DNA from: Bidens hawaiensis
Lineage: Eukaryota; Streptophyta; Magnoliopsida; Asterales; Asteraceae
Length of the DNA stretch: 64,000 nucleotides
NCBI GenBank assembly: GCA_021521415.1
Contig: JAIQDT010014367.1
Location: forward strand, 62,001 to 126,000
Reading direction: 5' to 3'
Shown here: positions 23,942 to 35,559 of the stretch, one piece after another
Layout of the letters: every line of letters begins with the position of its first letter
Position numbering within the stretch: the stretch's first letter is position 1
The notes under the pieces: generated by a model
Databases searched by the model: none
Told to the model about the DNA's origin: nothing
What the model saw: the letters and a program-made list of their open reading frames with translations, nothing else
Translations under genes and position numbers: made by a program

Positions 23942-26079
23942 ATGGCATGCAATCCTAGTTCATCCTCTTCTAGGGTTGATAGAAGAACCATTGAGAAAAA
24001 CAGAAGGATTCACATGAAAGCCCTTTACTCCAAGCTCCATTCTCTTGTTCCTCATGACTCATCTAGGGTTTTATTCTCTCTCCCTCTCTCTATATTATCT
24101 TAATCTACATTATCAATCTATATACATAAAATTATACAAAAATTAGGATATGTAACCATGAAATTTTTTGGGTTTCATCTTGATGTTTTAAGGCTAAGTA
24201 CTCTTGAAGTTTTATTATTGTTAAATTACCATTCATTAAAGAGTAACGTTTAAATCGAAACAGAAGGCAAACAAGCAACAGGTAACAAGCTGCACCGGGA
24301 ACCCTTTCTAGATAGCAAAACTAAGTCATTTAAAGTTTTCTGCTATATAATGTTGCAGGATATGTTATCACTACCAGATCAACTACAAGAAGCTGCAAAC
24401 TACATCAAGAGATTGCAAGTACAACTGGAGAAGATGAAAGAAGAAAAGGATAACTTGACACAGATCAAGAAATTGGAAATGAATCATGACAAGAAAAGCC
24501 AAAGCTCGAGTTTGATGGCAGGGCAGCAAAGAACGCCACAGATTGATGTTCGTGAAGTCGGATCAGCTCTTGAAGCAATTCTCATCACTGGTGTTGATTT
24601 TCATATATTGTTTAGTGAAACCATTCGTGTGATTCATGAAGAAGGCTTTGATGTCGTCAATGCTAGCTTTTCGATTATTAACGATATTGTTGTTCATACC
24701 ATACATGCCCAGGTATACCCTTTTATTTGTTTACAGTCGTATATAGATAATAGATATAATAATAAATTTTCTACTAATTTTTATAAAATTGTGGCATATA
24801 CGGAAACTAATTTTCTTAACTTGTACCTTCTAGTAACTAAACTAAATAAAAATCAACCATCATAAATAAGTAAATATTATGATGGTTGATTTACTTAACA
24901 CGTGCTCTCAAACTAAACTTTGGTTTCAATCAATGAAAGATTAAAAAAAAAGTACAAATGATATTAAGAACATCTATGATAAGGAGAGCAAAATGTTAAT
25001 GATCTTGTTGTTGGAGTTTCATTCTTTCTTCTTCGTCATTCTTCTTCTACACCGCATATTAGTATTGTATTGTGGTTTCGTTTCTAAAGTTAGCGTCGGT
25101 GCATGATTTAAACAAGCAAACTGAAATAATTTAGTCATATAAAACGTTTAAGCTCTAATACCACTAAAATTATAATACAAAGAGTATTATAATATAATTT
25201 AGACATAGTTGTTTCATGAGTAAGCTAAATTAGACTAAGGCTTTAGACCTCCAATTTTAAAAGACATTTAAAATAAGGGTTATGTATTATGAAATTTTGA
25301 AAGTAGCGTGTTTTAGTAACTCACTAACTGGACATGCTATAGAGTTATACGCATAAAAACAATAAAAATATGAGTTTTCTACCAAAACATTGTACTTTGA
25401 AAATTTTAATTAGTTTTAGACTTTTAGGCATCTGCATATGTTGAGCTTACCTTGAATTTAGAGCCAAGAGTTTTTGAAATGTGAAATATATAGTTTTCTT
25501 GAGTGATCTTAAAATTACGCCCATCTTTTTGAAGATGTAACCAACCATCTTAACTTGTATAACTAAAAATTAAACTGACCATCATAAGTCATAACTACAT
25601 ATATTATGATATTTGGTATTGTTAATTTTAACTCATGCATTAACAATTACTTGTCAAGTATTATATTTTATATTTTCCTTTTGAAATACAGTTCTTTTTA
25701 ATTGAATAAAAAATGAATCGAACATTGTAGATTTTGGTCTTTACAGTATTGTTATTCTTTTGGACATAAAAAATCTCTTAAATTTAATGTAAAAAATACC
25801 GTTTAACACATTTATAAGGTTATTCTGCTATGATTAAGTACAAAGTCTGAATCGCCTCACTTTAACGAGTTTGAGAAGATATATATCGCATCACATTGAC
25901 GTACAATAAGACTTTAATATCTTACATGCTGACTTCGTGGATTAGTTTAAAACATGTTTGTGCATTATTCAATGTCTTAATTGGGCTGTTTAAATCTACA
26001 GATTGGAGAGAGTTATGCCTCGGAGAATGGTGTTTCAAGGATCATAGAGAAACTGAACAACATTGTGTACGGCATCTGA
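23942..26079 (+). CDS. bHLH transcription factor, three exons (185 residues)
   Basis: Exons are 23942-24067, 24359-24712 and 26002-26079; introns of 291 and 1289 bp have GT...AG ends and all junctions are in phase 0. Exon 1 carries a serine-rich start and the basic region and helix 1 (RRTIEKNRRIHMKALYSKL, then HSLVP). Exon 2 starts with the loop and helix 2 (SLPDQLQEAANYIKRLQVQL), followed by a charged stretch and an ACT-like C-terminal region (REVGSALEAILITGVDF). Exon 3 gives IGESYASENGVSRIIEKLNN and a stop. In the basic region Glu-9, Arg-12 and Arg-13 are present but position 5 is Arg instead of His. Size and layout fit the small plant bHLHs related to Arabidopsis bHLH118/125/162; the exact orthologue is unclear. 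A nuclear DNA-binding dimer is the expected role. No breaks seen. Confidence 0.85.
24068..24358 (+). other. Intron 1 of the bHLH gene
   Basis: GT at 24068 and TTGCAG ending at 24358, placed inside the bHLH loop, a position shared by many plant bHLH genes. Confidence 0.85.
24713..26001 (+). other. Intron 2 of the bHLH gene (1289 bp)
   Basis: GTATAC donor at 24713 and CTACAG acceptor ending at 26001. AT-rich, with no transposon ends recognised inside. It precedes a small last exon of 25 codons. Confidence 0.8.
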
Positions 26080-26310
26080 TCTTTATACTGCATTGCTTAC
26101 TTTTGTACCCTTTAATTGTTTGGAACAATTTAGTGGAATTATGTATGGTTGGGATTCAATATCTTTATCAACACTAATTGGAATATATCCTTACCATCCA
26201 TCTATCAAATTATTAGATATCTGCTTTTCAGACATGTTATGAAACCCTATTCAGAAATAACATTACATGTGGGCATGTGGTGTCTGTTGCGTTACTATAT
26301 ATGTGCTTTA

Positions 26311-26419
26311 CTAGGACACCCCCTAAACGCCCCCATATAGGTTTGTACGGTGCGTATAGGCGGGCGTATAGGTCTCCTGTTTAGGCAACCGTATAGCTTT
26401 ATATTGGGGGTGTCCCTAG
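26311..26419. mobile_element. Small inverted-repeat element (MITE, 109 bp)
   Basis: Ends are CTAGGACACCCCC and GGGGGTGTCCCTAG, inverted repeats of about 13 bases with one difference. The core is GC-rich with repeated GCGTATAGG. No coding capacity; superfamily not assigned. Confidence 0.7.
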
Positions 26420-28201
26420 AAAACCAGTTATTTATTAGTCTAAACTCTGAATCATGTATATGTTTTCAAACGAAATGTGATTTTATTTTGGGGTTGTAAT
26501 TTCATACACCCTCTTATAGGTTCATATACTTTTTGACCACGCGTGAGTGGGGCGCTACCCCACCTCATGGATCCCCCATAGCGTCGGGAACACCGCCCCC
26601 TGGGTGCTACGAGTGCTACCGGGGGGGGGGGGGGTTGCGCTTCCCACATAGCGTCGGAAGGGAGAGAATGGTGGAAGTTGATTGGTTGTTGGTTTATTGT
26701 TTTTTTCATTTTGATAAAATATAATAATAAAATAATAATAAGGTAATGATTTGAATAAGCTTCATCTAATACACCCATTTAAGCCATAAAGGTCCTATGG
26801 TGACGTATGTCCATATGGCACATAACGCATACATAGGGACTCCATTAATTACACACGGTCTTATGTGTGTATGATAATTACAAATTTTATTCTTCTCTTT
26901 TTTTTCCTTTTTAAGGGTTTACGACAACGGGGTGAATTCACTGTTACTGGCGCGATCGACAAAGGTTGAAGGGTTGGGCACAGTCAGCGTCATGTGGCAC
27001 AATACGATTGAATGAATTCACATGCCGGCTTCAACAACAAATAATCTAAGGGCTCAAGACTCTACTCCTCATTTTACCTTTTCAAACGAACACAACATCC
27101 ATAAACTTCAACAAATACATACCCTAAACCAAACACACCATTCAACATACTTCATATCATTAGTCGGCAACCACCTGTAACCGGCCACCACTGTCGCGTC
27201 GTTAACATCCAAGATCGTCAAGACATTCATGATACGAGATTGCCAAGACCTTTCATGATCGAAGCTCCGCCAAGACCAGCAACTACTATCAATATCCAAT
27301 ATCCATCAAGACCTGCAACTACAATCAATATCCGGCAAGATCTGCAACCATCATCAAGCTCCGTCAAGACCTGCGACCACCGTTAACCACTATTGAAATT
27401 TTTGTAAAAATTATAAAGAAATCATGTAAATTTACCAATTTTATGAGAAATTAAATGTGTATTGTTTTCATTTTCAAGTGTTGAAAAATATTTATTAAAT
27501 GGACAAATGGCAAGTTGGAGGGCGATTTTTGGGCTTCAACAGTATTACACCCCAAATGAAAATAGTCCATCTGATCCAATGGTGAGCTCAGATGCCCAAG
27601 TTAGATATGCTAGTATTCCTGTATGATAAAATCCGAAACAATGAATTGGGCTTGTGTTTGACACAATTTCTTAAACAGATTCGCGGTCTGTTCCCTAGGT
27701 ACTTCGGTTCGAACCAGCAACAGCGTACTGTCGGACTCGATCACTTGCCTGAAACGAAACTGTAATGAAGTTGCAGCAGAGAGGAAGAAAGAGCTGTGTG
27801 TATTTCGGTGTGTCTAAAACTGAGCATTGGTCCTCGTTTTATAGCCACAAAACCATAACTTACTGAATAATGACCATTAAAGTGTAATAAAAAAAATTGC
27901 CTCACGCGGGCCCGGGTTTTTGGAGCTGCATTCGTATCCGCGGGACGTGCGGGCACACACGAGTTCGAATAATTTCTATTCCAGTAACCCAAATGTGCAC
28001 CTCCCTTGCGTGGGGGTAGGACTTGTGGTAAAACATATCATAAATATTCAAATGAGTGGTAAATGTTATACCTTATATACCACTCTTTATTTTGTTCTCA
28101 ATCCGATGTGGAACAAGCTTTCACAACTTCCTTATTTAGACTTCATTCACACACTTTCACTTAAAACTTCAAACAATCTCTCACATGAATAGAGGTCGAA
28201 A
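26420..28201. other. Intergenic region without recognised gene
   Basis: Contains a run of about 16 G at 26622-26637, inside a stretch with two GC-rich segments containing CATAGCGTCGG, and an imperfect repeat of AAGACCTGCAACTA-type units at about 27250-27390. No frame here shows a protein family. A segment at 28105-28190 with CCGATGTGGAACAAGC resembles common plant repeats. Confidence 0.5.
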
Positions 28202-28292
28202 CACTACGTGAAAAACAACTTTTAGCCACACATGTGGTCTGGGAGATTTGCCACACTTCGGCTTAAATGTGTGGCCAAAAGGTCTTTGTGTA
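28202..28292 (+). mobile_element. CACTA-like transposon end
   Basis: CACTACGTGAAAAACAACTT followed by TTTTAGCCACACATGTGG and an inverted GCCACAC...GTGTGGCC repeat. This matches the CACTACAAGAAAA-type termini and subterminal repeats of plant CACTA elements. No partner end was found, so it is a fragment, and its boundary with the Tat 3' UTR on the right is approximate. Confidence 0.5.
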
Positions 28293-28782
28293 ACAGCTAG
28301 AACTTACATTGGATAGCGTGCACTCCAGGCGAGAGTGTAGAAACTCTAATTTATAAGAAAGGTGAAAACCTTTAAATCTAGGAAGATATGACCATCGGGG
28401 GTCATACCTTAGTCGTGGGCTAGGCCAATGAAAATAGCAATGTACCTTAAGCGTGAGGGAGAGGTGGCCAACCTCTTAGTCATTGAAGCTCTTATTGAAA
28501 TCTGCAATATTACTTAAAAACTTGGAAAAGATAAACGTTGAGAATACATTATTCTTAAAATAACAAGAATCTGAAATAAATAAGTGATCAGATAGATATT
28601 ACCGATTTTAGGATCATTGATCCTTGATGGATGCTTGATTTTCGAAGGATACTGGATCATGACTAGAAAAAATACTTCTTGAGATGGATAGCATTCCATG
28701 CTCTAGGTAACTTGTTGCCTTCCATATTTAGCAAGTGATATGCCCCCTTTCCAGCTTCTAACTCGATCAAGTAGGGGCCTTC

Positions 28783-29823
28783 TCATTTGGGTGCTAGCTT
28801 TCCATTTGCTGGATTAGTTGTGTTTTGGAAGGCTTTTCTCAAGACTAGATCTCCTTCTTGAAATCTTCTGATCCTTATATTTTTGTTGTATGCCCCAACT
28901 ACCCTTTGTTGATATGCTGTCATTCTGATCTTAGCTAGGTCTATGAGCTCATCAACAATATCTAGATCTTGGAGAAGGATTTCAATATTGGCCTCAGGAT
29001 CACGGATGTTTGTTCTAGCAGTAGGAACCACCATCTCTGTAGGAATTACAGCTTCTGATCCAAACACCAATGAGAAGGGTGTTTGACCTATTGCATTCTT
29101 AGGTGTTGTCCTGTCAGCCCAAAGGACATAAGGTAGCTCTTCAGCCCACTTTCCTTTCTTTGATCCTAGCTTCTTCTTTATATTGTTGATGATTATCTTG
29201 TTGCTTGACTCTGCTTGACCATTGGCTTGAGGATGAATTGGTGTAGAAGTGATCATCTTGATGCCCCAACTGTCACAAAAGTTAGTGATTCTTTTCCCGA
29301 TAAACTGGGAACCATTGTCACAAACAATTTCAGAAGGGATACCAAATCTAGTTATAATATTTCTTTTAATGAAGGATATAACTTCCCTTTATCGGACTTG
29401 CACGAATTCTTATACTTCAATCCATTTAGAGAAGTAGTCTGTCATAGCAAGCATAAAGACTTTTCCGCCTGGTGCCTTTGGTAGCTTGCCTACAATATCC
29501 ATTCCCCATTTCATGAAAGGCCATGAAGAGAATATAAGATACATAGGTTCTGCTGGCTGGTGAAGAATGTTTCCATGCCTTTGGCAAGCATCACACTTCT
29601 TTGAGTATTTCGTAGCATCCTTCTTCATTGATGGCCAGAAGTAACCTGTCCTGAGAATTCTAGAAAATAGGGCGCTGCCTCCAGTGTGGTTGCCACAATC
29701 GCCTTCGTGGAAGTCTTGGAGTACCTCTTGTATTTCAGGATCCTCGATGCATCTCAAATAGGGACCTGCAAGAGATTTTCTATTTACAATATCTTGTAAA
29801 ATAATGAATTGTGATACCTTCAA
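28783..29823 (-). pseudogene. Tat (minus) integrase
   Basis: 29823-29410 holds the zinc-binding HHCC region (HEGDCGNHTGGSAL...CDACQRHG) and the first catalytic Asp ([10 protein letters not shown]). 29256-28783 continues with ANGQAESSNK (catalytic Glu), GKWAEELPYVLWADRTTPKN and the C-terminal LVLRKAFQNTTNP. The central CDNGSQF-type segment lies between the two pieces in another frame (about 29300). A stop interrupts the C-terminus after KLAPK at 28783. Close relative of the plus-strand copy at 13480-14390. Confidence 0.9.
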
Positions 29824-29862
29824 CTTGAAAGCTTTAGGATTTTCCCCCGTAGGGATTTCTCC

Positions 29863-30240
29863 TTATTGGAGGAATTTCTTGATTGGAAGGATCCAAGATC
29901 CTGCTTTTGGGGAGGATGAAGGATCTTTATGTTCTTCTGTGTAATCCACTGTTACCTCCACAACTTTCTGTCCTCCAAAATCCGGAGACAATATATGAAT
30001 GATAGGTATCTTTACATCATCCGAGATCTTTAATGATGATGCTAAGTTTTCTAAGGCATCTGCCCCAGCATTTTCTTCTCTTGGTACCTGTATGATACTA
30101 AACAAATAGAAGGATTTTGCTAATTCCTTCACAATTTCTAAATATTTGACCATATTCTCACCTTTTACGGTATAATAACCGTTAAAGTGGTTAGTTATAA
30201 GTAAAGAGTCTATATAAACTTGAAGATACCTGATCCTCAT
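29863..30240 (-). pseudogene. Tat (minus) additional RNase H domain
   Basis: LQVYIDSLLITNHFNGYYTV, then QVPREENAGADALENLASSL, matches the second, host-like RNase H found between RT and integrase in Tat elements. The N-terminal part of the domain (about 30240-30420) is in a broken frame upstream. Confidence 0.8.
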
Positions 30241-30434
30241 CTGTTTGGCTTAAAGTAAACATGCGATAAATGCTTTGTATTTGCCTCATTGTTGGTGGCT
30301 TGGAATGCACATGCGATGGACTGGGGTATTATGTCCCCCTGAGGCGATTTCAGTAGAATACCCAATCATGTTCCTCTTATGTTGGAAGCTCCATCAGTGA
30401 AGAGGATCCAAGGATCCTTGGTTTCTTCTAATTA

Positions 30435-31730
30435 TTAAACCTCCAAGTCAGCTTCCTTTTGCATGTAACTACTGAAATCAGCCACAAAGTCTGCGAGCGC
30501 TTGTGACTTAATGGCTGTTCTGGGCTCATATTGAATATCATATGCACTTAGTTTCACAGCCCATTTGGCCATCCTTCCTGACAATTCTGGTTTTCTAAGC
30601 ACATTCTTAACAGGATAGTTAGTTCTCAAAATAATAGTATGTGTTTCAAAGTAATGTCTTAATTTAGTAGAAGCCATAATAAGTACAAGAATTAACTTTT
30701 CTAAATGAGAATACCTGGCTTCTGCATCTAAAATACTTTTACTTACATAATAAATGGGATGTTGTTCACCTTCATAATCCTTCACAAGGACATCACTTAC
30801 AGCATTTCCTGAGACAACTAGGTACAGGTATAAGGATTTTCCATCTACAGGCTTCATGAGAGCTGAAGCTGAGGATAAGTGATCCTTCAAGGCTTTGAGT
30901 GTAGCCTCATGCTTTTCGGTCCATTCGAACTTCTTATTTTTCCTAAGAATGTCGTAGAAATCTTTGCACTTTTCGGAGGATCTGGAAATGAATCTGTTGA
31001 GAGCAGCTATTCTTCTTGTTAGCCTTTGGACATCTTTAGTATTTGCAGGAGACTTTAAGTTGATGATGGCTTCTATCTGCTTGGGGCTTGCTTCTATCCC
31101 TCTTTTGGTCACCATATATCCTAGAAACTTTCCAGCCTTAACACCAAAATGGCATTTTGACGGATTCAGTTTCATGTTATACTGGTCGAGGATATTGAAT
31201 GCTTCTTCAAGATCTCTGAGGTGATCCTCAGCTCTCCTTGACTTCACCACCATGTCATCTATGTGGACCTCCATAGTCTTGCCTAACTGATCCTTGAACA
31301 TCATGTTGACTAATCTTTGATATGTTTCCCCTGCATTTCTTAGTCCAAAAGGCATAGCAATATAACATTATATGCCAGTAGGAGTCATGAATGTTGTATC
31401 CTCTTGATCAGATGGTTCCATCAGAATTTGTTGAAATCCAGAAGAAGCATCCATAATGGTAAGCATCTCATGTCCTGCCATTGCGTCCAACATTGAGTCT
31501 ATATGTGGTAACGGGAAAGGATTCTTGGGGCATGCCTTGTTTAAGTCAGTAAAATCGACACACACCCTCCAATTTCCCTTCATTTTAGAAACAACAACCA
31601 CATTAGCCAACCATCGAGGATAGTTAACCTCTCTGATCATACCGGCCTTAAGAAGTTTTTTAACTTCTTCTTGTATGATTGTGTTCCTCTCAGGAGGGAA
31701 TTTCCTTCACTTCTGATGGACGGGTTTAAT
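30435..31730 (-). pseudogene. Tat (minus) reverse transcriptase and RNase H
   Basis: 31640-31368 carries YPRWLANVVVVSKMKGNWRV, VDFTDLNKACPKNPFPLP and the first RT aspartate region (TIMDASSGFQQI). A stop follows at 31368. 31355-30435 continues with MPFGLRNAGETYQRLV, the catalytic HIDDMVVKS (both Asp present, usual Tyr replaced by His), FLGYMVTKRGIEA, and RNase H motifs such as PIYYVSKSILDAEARYSHLE. The start of RT lies in a shifted frame up to about 31950. Confidence 0.88.
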
Positions 31731-32037
31731 AGAATAATCAAGGCCCAACTTATGAGTAATTACCTCATTTGAAATGCCTGTCATGTCTGAATGTCTGAAG
31801 GCAAATGTGGATTTTCATCGCTTTAAGAAGGATACTATATCCTCCTCGATCTCATTAGGGATACTGGTTCCTAAGGAAACTTTCATGTCTAGATCCTTGG
31901 GATCCAAGGATACTTCTTTTAGGTCCTGCTCTCGAGCTTCCAGTACATTCCTAGGATTTTGTTGTAATTGCTATGCTATCGTCTATTTAGCTTTCGGCTT
32001 CATTGATGAAGAATACTAATTCTTGGCTTCCACTTGG

Positions 32038-32406
32038 TCACCATCTATCCTTACTACTCCCCCAAGGAGTTGGTAGTTTGATGCACTGATGGTAAGTAGA
32101 GGCTACAACCTTCATCCCATGTAGCCAAGGCCTGACAAGAATAACATTGCGACAAGAAAGATTGTCAATAACACAAAACTTTTGGTAAGAGTTTAACCCT
32201 TCGATGTATATTGGGAGTTTGATGTCCCCCAATGTTTTCTTGGTTTCACCACTGAAACCCACTAGCACCGATGATCTCGGGATGATTTCCGAGTCCGGGA
32301 TGTTCATTTTCTGCAGCACGTCATGTTGGATGATGTTGACCGAGCTTCCACCGTCGACTAGGATCCTGCGCACATAATGGTTAGCAATAAATAAAGTTAC
32401 AATCAA
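32038..32406 (-). pseudogene. Tat (minus) aspartic protease
   Basis: RRILVDGGSSVNIIQ contains the retroviral-type aspartic protease active site; the DGGSS form replaces the usual DTGSS, as is common in Tat elements. FCVIDNLSCRNVILVRPWLHG follows as the second protease motif. It is out of frame with gag, which stops 18 bases upstream. Confidence 0.8.
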
Positions 32407-32424
32407 ACCGTCGTGGTGAGGATC

Positions 32425-34506
32425 CTAGATGCTTGTCTTATCTTCTTCATCAAAGAAGATTCTTTTATCAGTTGTCAAAATAGTGGATATGACTGGTCGT
32501 TCTCCGTTCTCCAACTTGGTTTCTTTGTCGTGTCTTTTTGCCGAGGAGAAAGAAGTACCGCATATATCTGATCCACCGGAGATGAAGTTGATTACTTGTG
32601 CGTCTGGTGGGGGCAGAGTTGCTTTTTGTGGGACTTCCTTAGGATCCCGGATCCTCGACTTTTTTCTTCCCAGTAGCTCTTTGAAATGGCCTTTGCTTAT
32701 GAGGTATCCAATTTCCCTCCTTAAACCAATGCAATTATCGGTATGATGGCCAAAGTCTTCATGGAATGCACACCACTTGGACTTGTCTTTGAAGAATGTT
32801 GTTTTCTCAATTTTCCGAGGCCACCTTGATTTCTCTCCAAGATCCTTCATGGCACAACTCAGACCATGAGTATCAACAGAGAAGCAATATTCAGAAATAC
32901 TTGGGTAGTCCTCATCATCATCATCTCCTTCTTCAACTAACCGTTCTTGGATCTTCTTGTCATCCTCTAGCATTATAAATCTGAGTGCCCTGTTTCTGAC
33001 TTCATCTAAATTTCTGCATGGAGTCATCACAAGATCGTCATAAAATGGGGAGCCCCTTTGAAGTCCCATCTTGAACGCTTCAACAGCTATAGCCATATCG
33101 AGATTAGGTATCTCTAGGGCCTCCCTGCCAAACATTGTAACAAAATCCCCTAGGGATTCATCATAAGGTTGGACAACTCTATATAAATTACTAGTTAACT
33201 TCTCAAATTTCCTACTACAAGAAAACTGGCTGTTGAACAAGTTAACTAAATGTGAAAAAGAAGTAACAGAATAAGGAGGAAGACTTAGCAGCCATTTAAG
33301 TGCAGATCCTGTTAGTGTGGATTTGAAACCCTTGCATAGACAAGCTTCCTTGAGTCTTTCAGGAATTTGATTGATCTCTATCCTTTCCCTATACTGAGCC
33401 ACGTGCTCTTCCGGATCAGTGGTCCCATCATACACCTTCATGTTGGGTGTTTTAAAGCGTTTTGGGATCTCCGCATCGCATATTGGTGGAGCAAATCTGG
33501 ACAGCTTATGGCTCCCTTCTTGTATTTCAGGAATTGGACTGACCACTCCTGGCACGCTGGATATCATATCCTTAAGCTTTTGCAGTTCCTTAGCCATAGC
33601 TTGGTTGACACCTGCATCCTGCATAGAACCAAGATTAGCATCTAAGGATATAGGATTATAAGTGTTACCTCTTTGTTGTGTGAATGTTGGCATCCCAGAA
33701 GAATAGCTGAGGTAAGAAGCGTCTGCTACAGGAGTTGGTCCACCAGAGGCAATGGTTTGCATGGGGATAATATCTCCTTCATGGACCTCTAAAGACCTTT
33801 GATGTTGAGTTCTGGAGGATCCTTGGTTCTGGAAGAAGGATCCTTGAGGTTGGGAGTTGAAGGATCCAGGATGATACAATCCAGAGGATCCTGGTTGAAG
33901 GATGGACGATCCTTGTTGAAGAAACGAGGATCCTTGAGCTTGCTGATCCATGGACCCTTGTTGGAGGATTGATGATCCTGGCTGGAGGAACGAGGATCCC
34001 TGAGCTTGCTGACCCATGGACCCTTGTTGAAGGATGGGATGATCCTTGCTGGAAAATCGAGGATCCTTGAGTATGCTGACCCACGGACCTTGGTTGAAGG
34101 ATAGATGATCCTTGCTGAAGGATGGAGGATCCTTGAGCATGTTGAGCCACGGATCCTGGAGTAGTGAAATCCAGCACCGTAGGCATCAAGGGAGTCTGAT
34201 CCTCCGTTGTCCTCTTTCTTTTCTTGAGTCTTCAATTTCACATAGGATCCTTTGGTTGGTTTTGTTCTGTTGCTCCATGCATGCCTTAACCTGTGAAAAC
34301 ATAACAGATTCATCATTGTTAGAGTTAACCACCGAAGTGGAAGCAGTGGTTTTTGATCTCTGGAAAACTGGAATTTGTGTCTTGTTTCCAGCCGCGGTGG
34401 TCCTTGGAGCTGCTGCTAGCGGAGGAGGCATCGGTGGTAAGGTTCTTGGTGGGCGAGAAATTGATGTAGGCATGGTGGATGAAGCAAAAGATTGTTGAGA
34501 GGCCAT
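32425..34506 (-). pseudogene. Tat (minus) gag
   Basis: Starts at 34506 with MASQQSFASSTMPTSISRPP, then shifts frame near 34190. The large open part (34140-32425) has a low-complexity Gln/Gly/Ser repeat region (residues about 30-120), then the retrotransposon gag domain (GSALKWLLSLPPYSVTSFSH, LFNSQFSCSRKFEKLTSNLY), an acidic patch, and one knuckle-like CAFHEDFGHHTDNC. The gag start lies 66 bases from the PBS. The repeat region uses many GGATCC-containing codons. Confidence 0.87.
33780..34160. repeat. Tandem GGATCC-rich repeats coding Gln/Gly/Ser in Tat gag
   Basis: Imperfect units of about 50-70 bases that contain GGATCCTTG, CATGGACCCTTGTTG and AGGATGATCC recur several times. They encode peptides such as QQAQGSSFLQQGSSILQ. 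Confidence 0.75.
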
Positions 34507-34571
34507 TGATGGTGATATGGGTATGAAAGGTTGAATATCGATAAGGTATCTTCTGGATTATAGCACCAATT

Positions 34572-34589
34572 GCCCTACGGTGGGCGCCA
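34572..34589 (-). promoter_or_regulatory. Primer binding site of the minus-strand Tat element
   Basis: Minus strand reads TGGCGCCCACCGTAGGGC, a TGGCGCC-type PBS as used by Tat/Ogre-like Gypsy elements. It is three bases from the inner LTR end. Confidence 0.85.
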
Positions 34590-34592
34590 AAT

Positions 34593-35249
34593 TGTTTTGG
34601 ATAAAAATCAGCTAAGGATAATGTATCCAAATCTGTTATTGTGAGGTCTAGTGCTATAATGATAATAATGAATATATGAACGAAATATAGATGAACACCG
34701 TGATTTGTTGCGAGGAAAAACCCCTTGATCTTGATTATATCAAAGGAAAAAACCCCCGGGTGATGACAAATCTTCTATCACCACTTTATTAATCAAAAAT
34801 CGGGTTACAATGGTGGAGATTATGATCAGTGATACAATATTTTCTAAGTGTGCGTGTGTACTGCTGTTGAATTTGTAGTGAATAGTGTGTGTTTTCCTAG
34901 CTGATCATAGCCTCAATATATATACATAAAAGATAATAACTTAATGACTTTATGAATAATAAAGGTATTAATTAAGTTTCCTAAAAATCTGCCATTGTCT
35001 TCAATATAAACGTTTCATTCTTTGATCACGTGGTTTAATGGCTTTAACTGCGAAGTTATACGTTGGACTTGGTCTCTTAGCCGTTATATCTGTCAAATAT
35101 AATGTTATACACAGGAAACAATTGTTAGTAAATAATAAGTACTGAGGATCCTTGTTCCTGACAGGATCTGAAACACATGCTAAGGATAACTGATCCATAT
35201 CGTATGCTAGAATAACGTATCCATAGTGTCAAATTTCTGTACCCTAACA
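34593..35249 (-). mobile_element. 5' LTR of the minus-strand Tat element (657 bp)
   Basis: On the minus strand it starts TGTTAGGGTACAG and ends TCCAAAACA. It shares the TTAATAAAGTGGTGATAG segment with the LTR at 15593-16689. Confidence 0.82.
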
Positions 35250-35408
35250 ATGGTTTTGATCATCTTTGAAACCTCTTCAATTACCCTATGGTTAATTGAT
35301 TAAACATCTGCGGGTTTAATCGATTGATCTTTCTAGGGTTCTTGTGTTAATCTAATGCCACTATCAGTTTGTTTATAAATCACTATTCTATTTGTTAACA
35401 ATCTAACC

Positions 35409-35495
35409 CCCTAGCCCAGTTGGCTAGAGGGCGCGCGTTAAGACTCGTCAAGGCTGGGGGCGCGGGTTCGAGCCACCCCCAGCGCGTTTACATTT
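35409..35495 (+). repeat. tRNA-derived SINE-like element
   Basis: A box TAGCCCAGTTGG (35412-35423) and B box GGTTCGAGCC (35465-35474), 41 bases apart, in a GC-rich 75-bp segment within an AT-rich context. A T-rich tail follows. No complete cloverleaf is evident, so a SINE is more likely than a tRNA gene. Confidence 0.6.
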
Positions 35496-35559
35496 TATTT
35501 TTGAACAAAAATATTAAATTTTTATATTAAGTTATTTAATCAACTAATTTATGTTATAA

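Larger units (their letters stand above)
28300..35249 (-). mobile_element. Tat-type Gypsy LTR retrotransposon lacking its 3' LTR
   Basis: Minus-strand order: 5' LTR 35249-34593, PBS 34589-34572, gag, protease, RT, RNase H, a second RNase H-like domain, integrase, then a short 3' UTR. Integrase last marks Ty3/Gypsy; the second RNase H marks the Tat lineage (Retand-like). The 3' LTR sequence (TGTTAGGGTACAG start) is not present downstream; the element stops near 28300 beside a CACTA-like fragment. Frameshifts and stops show it is inactive. Confidence 0.88.

Noticed and set aside
24350..24865. Single-exon gene read from the open frame
   Set aside because: It is exon 2 of the bHLH gene read through into intron 2; splice sites at 24358 and 24713 and flanking exons explain it better.
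35409..35490. Possible tRNA gene
   Set aside because: A and B boxes are present, but no matching acceptor stem or clear anticodon arm could be drawn; a SINE fits better.
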